Shown here: piece after piece, positions 32,983-35,133 of the stretch | How positions within the stretch are numbered: the stretch's first letter is position 1 | Layout: each line of letters starts with the position of its first letter | Made by a program: the position numbers and the translations under genes | The notes under the pieces: generated by a model | Told to the model about the DNA's origin: nothing | The model's input: only the letters and a program-made list of their open reading frames with translations | Databases searched by the model: none | Assembly: GCA_021325525.1 (NCBI GenBank) | Contig: JAJPHB010000166.1 | Coordinates: 1 to 35,133 of the forward strand | Length of the DNA stretch: 35,133 nt | From: Alphaproteobacteria bacterium | GTDB lineage: Bacteria; Pseudomonadota; Alphaproteobacteria; ATCC43930; CGMCC-115725 | Direction: 5' to 3'

Positions 32983-33468
32983 TCATGATTTCTTCTGGCC
33001 GACCACTTTTTTGCCGCCGGCGCCGCCGGGCGGCTCGGCGATCAGCGACACCTTGGTGAAGCCGGCCGAGGCGATCATGCTCATGACTTCGAGGACGCGG
33101 CCGTAATTGATGGACTTGTCGCCGCGCACATAGATGTCGGCCGTCGGGTTGTTGTTGGTGATGGCGGCAAGGCGCGGCACCAGCGCGTCGTTCTCGACCG
33201 GCGTCTCTTGGATGTAGAGGTTGCCCTCGGCATTGACGGTGACGACGAGCGGCTCCTTGTTCTCGTTGATCGCCGGCGCCTGCGCCTTCGGCAGGTCGAC
33301 GGGAACGCCGACGGTGAGGAGGGGGGCCGCCACCATGAAGACGATGAGCAGCACGAGCATGACGTCGACGAGCGGCGTCACGTTGATCTCGCTCATCGGC
33401 CGATAGGAGGAGCGGCTGAACTTGCCGTTGCCGCGGCGCTTGCCGCCGCCGATGACGCCGGCTGCCAT
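32983..33468 (-). CDS. tolR: Tol-Pal system protein TolR (ExbD family)
   Basis: Forms, with TolQ, the proton-driven motor of the Tol system. The 161 residues have a short cytoplasmic N-terminus, then a single membrane helix, [20 protein letters not shown] (32–51). Its conserved Asp35 is the proton-pathway residue. After GVPVDLPKA comes the periplasmic domain ([40 protein letters not shown]). The start [14 protein letters not shown] is usual for alphaproteobacteria. Only three bases separate it from the tolQ stop, and it sits directly ahead of tolA. Confidence 0.97.
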   Translation of the reverse strand: MAAGVIGGGKRRGNGKFSRSSYRPMSEINVTPLVDVMLVLLIVFMVAAPLLTVGVPVDLPKAQAPAINENKEPLVVTVNAEGNLYIQETPVENDALVPRLAAITNNNPTADIYVRGDKSINYGRVLEVMSMIASAGFTKVSLIAEPPGGAGGKKVVGQKKS

Positions 33469-33471
33469 GGC

Positions 33472-34197
33472 TCAGGCCTTCTCGTCGAGCTGGCGCGACA
33501 GAATCGCGCTGAACTCGCTGGCGAAGGCTTCGAGCCGTCCGGCATAGCGGCCGAAATCGGTCGAGAGCTTGTTGTAGGCGACGACGGCGGGAATGGCGGC
33601 GACGAGGCCGAGCGCCGTCGCGAACAGCGCCTCGGCGATGCCCGGCGCCACCACCGAAAGCGAGGTGTTCTTCGAGGCGGCGATCGACTGGAAGCTGTTC
33701 ATGATGCCCCAGACCGTGCCGAAGAGGCCGACGAAGGGCGCCGTCGAGCCCACCGTCGCGAGATAGGCCATGAAGCGCTCGAGCCGCTCCATCTCGCGCC
33801 CCAGCGTCACCTGCATCACGCGCTCGATGCGGTCCTGCAGGCTGGCGCGCAAGTTGGCGGCGCCGGTCAAGCCCTTGGCGGCGCTGCGGCGCCATTCGCG
33901 CATGGCCGAGGCGAAGATCGCCGACATCGGGTCGGCGGGGCGCCCGCCGATGCGGTCATAGAGGTCGTCGAGCGAGCCGCCCGACCAGAAGCTCTCCTCG
34001 AAGCTGCCGGCCTCGGCGCGCAGCCGGCGCAAGCGCATCAGCTTGTCGAAGATGATCGCCCAGGACCAGAAGGAGGCGCAGAGCAGGATCAGCATCACCG
34101 CCTTGACGATGATGTCGGCGGAGAGGAAGAGGCCGAGAATGGAGAGGTCGTGGGCGCCGCCGCCGAGCGCGACCGTGTCGATGGCGTTAGAGTCCAT
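33472..34197 (-). CDS. tolQ: Tol-Pal system protein TolQ (ExbB family)
   Basis: The multi-spanning stator subunit of the Tol proton channel in the inner membrane. The 241 residues include a first helix at about 27–50 (DIIVKAVMLILLCASFWSWA) and a large cytoplasmic loop. Two further helices lie around 145–210, with LATVGSTAPFVGLFGTVWGI and GIAEALFATALGLVAAIPAV, the ExbB/TolQ signatures. The ATG at 34197 overlaps the end of ybgC by 11 bases, so the open frame upstream is only the ybgC shadow. It is in the standard ybgC–tolQ–tolR–tolA order. Confidence 0.97.
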   Translation of the reverse strand: MDSNAIDTVALGGGAHDLSILGLFLSADIIVKAVMLILLCASFWSWAIIFDKLMRLRRLRAEAGSFEESFWSGGSLDDLYDRIGGRPADPMSAIFASAMREWRRSAAKGLTGAANLRASLQDRIERVMQVTLGREMERLERFMAYLATVGSTAPFVGLFGTVWGIMNSFQSIAASKNTSLSVVAPGIAEALFATALGLVAAIPAVVAYNKLSTDFGRYAGRLEAFASEFSAILSRQLDEKA

Positions 34198-34651
34198 GGC
34201 TGTCAGAGACCCCCGAGGCTTGTCGTGAGAAGGGAGCGAGCGCCGCGCGCAGCTCCGCCGGCAGCCGCGCGGCGCGGCCGTCGGCGCTGAGGCAGGCGAG
34301 GCGGAGATCGAGGCGAACCAGCGTCTCGCCGCCACGACAGATCGCCTGCTCGACCTCGAGCGAGGCGCCGCCCAGCGCGGCAAGGCGCGTCTCGACGGTG
34401 AGCTCGTCGTCGAGCCGGGCCGGCTTGCGGTAATCGGCGCGGCAGTGGCGCACGGCAAAGGCGAGACCCGTCGCTTGGCGCATCTTCCGGTGCTCGAAGC
34501 CGAGCCGGCGCAGGAACTCGGTGCGGCCGCGCTCGGCGAATTTCAGGTAGTTCGCGTGGTAGACGATGCCCGCGGCATCCGTGTCCTCGTAATAGACGCG
34601 GATTACCAAGCGGTGAACGCCGTCCGCCGCTATCGCGGGCGCCGCGGTCAT
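34187..34651 (-). CDS. ybgC: Tol-Pal-associated acyl-CoA thioesterase YbgC
   Basis: A 154-residue hot-dog-fold thioesterase that hydrolyses acyl-CoA or acyl-ACP; its link to Tol function is still unclear. The active-site segment is [20 protein letters not shown], with Asp25 the likely catalytic residue and His32 nearby. [13 protein letters not shown] follows as in the family. The C-terminal strands include [20 protein letters not shown]. The ATG at 34651 overlaps the ruvB stop as ATGA and the gene's stop overlaps the tolQ start, so the three are translationally chained. Confidence 0.95.
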   Translation of the reverse strand: MTAAPAIAADGVHRLVIRVYYEDTDAAGIVYHANYLKFAERGRTEFLRRLGFEHRKMRQATGLAFAVRHCRADYRKPARLDDELTVETRLAALGGASLEVEQAICRGGETLVRLDLRLACLSADGRAARLPAELRAALAPFSRQASGVSDSHGL

Positions 34652-35133
34652 GCCGTCTCCTCGGCATCCCCGCCGAGGGGGGAGGAAGCGAGAAGATCGA
34701 GCTGCGCCGCCGCCTGCGCCGGCCGCGGCAGGCCGAGATAGGCGAAGGCGCGCGCCGTCAGCATGCGCCCGCGCGGCGTCCGCTGCACCAGCCCCTGCTG
34801 GATGAGGTAGGGCTCGATCACCTCTTCGAGGACGTCGCGCTGATCGGCGAGCGCCGCCGCCACCGTCTCGACCCCGACCGGGCCGCCGCCGTAATTCTCG
34901 GCGATGCAGCGCAGGTACCGCCGGTCCATGGCATCGAGACCTTCGGCATCGACTTCGAGGCGGCGCAGCGCCGCGTCGGCGGCCGGCGCATCGATGCGCT
35001 CGACGCCGTCGAAGGCGGCGAAGTCGCGGACGCGGCGGAGGAGGCGGGTGGCGACGCGCGGCGTCCCGCGCGAGCGGCGCGCGATCTCCATGGCGCCGTC
35101 GGCGGAGAGCGCCATGCCGAGGACGCGCCCACC
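34648..35133 (-). CDS. ruvB: Holliday junction helicase RuvB, C-terminal part (runs off the window)
   Basis: The motor of the RuvAB branch-migration complex. Only the last 161 residues are present. These cover the sensor-2 region and lid ([30 protein letters not shown]) and the C-terminal winged helix that binds DNA ([40 protein letters not shown]). [15 protein letters not shown] is the family's hallmark ending. The ATPase Walker motifs lie beyond the window edge. The Pro/Ala-rich tail after YLGLPRP is variable in the family. The stop overlaps the ybgC start. Confidence 0.96.
   Translation of the reverse strand, partial: GGRVLGMALSADGAMEIARRSRGTPRVATRLLRRVRDFAAFDGVERIDAPAADAALRRLEVDAEGLDAMDRRYLRCIAENYGGGPVGVETVAAALADQRDVLEEVIEPYLIQQGLVQRTPRGRMLTARAFAYLGLPRPAQAAAQLDLLASSPLGGDAEETA

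Overview
The window is GC-rich (roughly two thirds G+C by eye) and looks like the chromosome of an alphaproteobacterium, most likely Hyphomicrobiales (Rhizobiales). Three things point there: the gene order ruvB–ybgC–tolQ–tolR–tolA–tolB–pal–cpoB–tilS–ftsH–glmM, the serC→serA pair with an alphaproteobacterial-type SerC, and the fabI/aroC/J-domain/pdxH neighbourhood. I see no tRNA, rRNA, CRISPR array, intact IS element or phage gene. The very long ORFs opposite serA, the phosphoesterase, glmM and ftsH are GC-driven antisense shadows.

Layout. 1–810: the end of an unidentified + strand gene and two small unknown proteins. 816–4021 (minus): a decayed PIN-toxin tail, serA and serC, with a REP-like palindrome cluster between serA and serC and a promoter plus ribosome-binding-site hairpin ahead of serC. 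4071–7713 (minus): fabI, aroC and a secreted phosphoesterase, closely packed. 7853–12431: a YihY-type membrane protein (+), a J-domain co-chaperone (−), a glycine-zipper lipoprotein (−), then pdxH and a cation diffusion facilitator (+). 12463–17143 (minus): an accessory operon of two paralogous TPR–sulfotransferases flanking a 2OG-Fe(II) oxygenase, joined by stop/start overlaps. 17359–18257 (+): facing that operon, a PEP-CTERM secreted protein behind a consensus sigma-54 promoter. 18393–20203: a short-chain dehydrogenase (+), an OsmC-family protein and a PadR-like regulator (both −). 20310–22221 (+): a GntR regulator, a PqqC/CADD-like heme-oxygenase-fold protein and a GlcG/HbpS-family protein, with a TGTATACA palindrome before the regulator and again before the two-gene unit. 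22397–22936: a PAS-domain protein (−). 23068–35133 (minus): the housekeeping run thiD, glmM, ftsH, tilS, cpoB, pal, tolB, tolA, tolR, tolQ, ybgC and the 3' part of ruvB.

How the parts work together. The Tol-Pal genes encode the envelope-spanning machine used in cell division and outer-membrane integrity. A strong intrinsic terminator after pal separates them from cpoB–tilS–ftsH–glmM–thiD. The most unusual stretch is 12463–18257. A surface protein with an exosortase sorting tail and a sigma-54 promoter is divergent from a sulfotransferase/hydroxylase operon, which suggests (inference only) that the enzymes modify an exported protein or glycan. The second candidate for an undescribed system is the GntR-controlled PqqC/CADD-like plus GlcG/HbpS pair. 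No exosortase, PrsK/PrsR, PAPS-synthesis or PQQ genes are in the window, so those partners would have to lie elsewhere.
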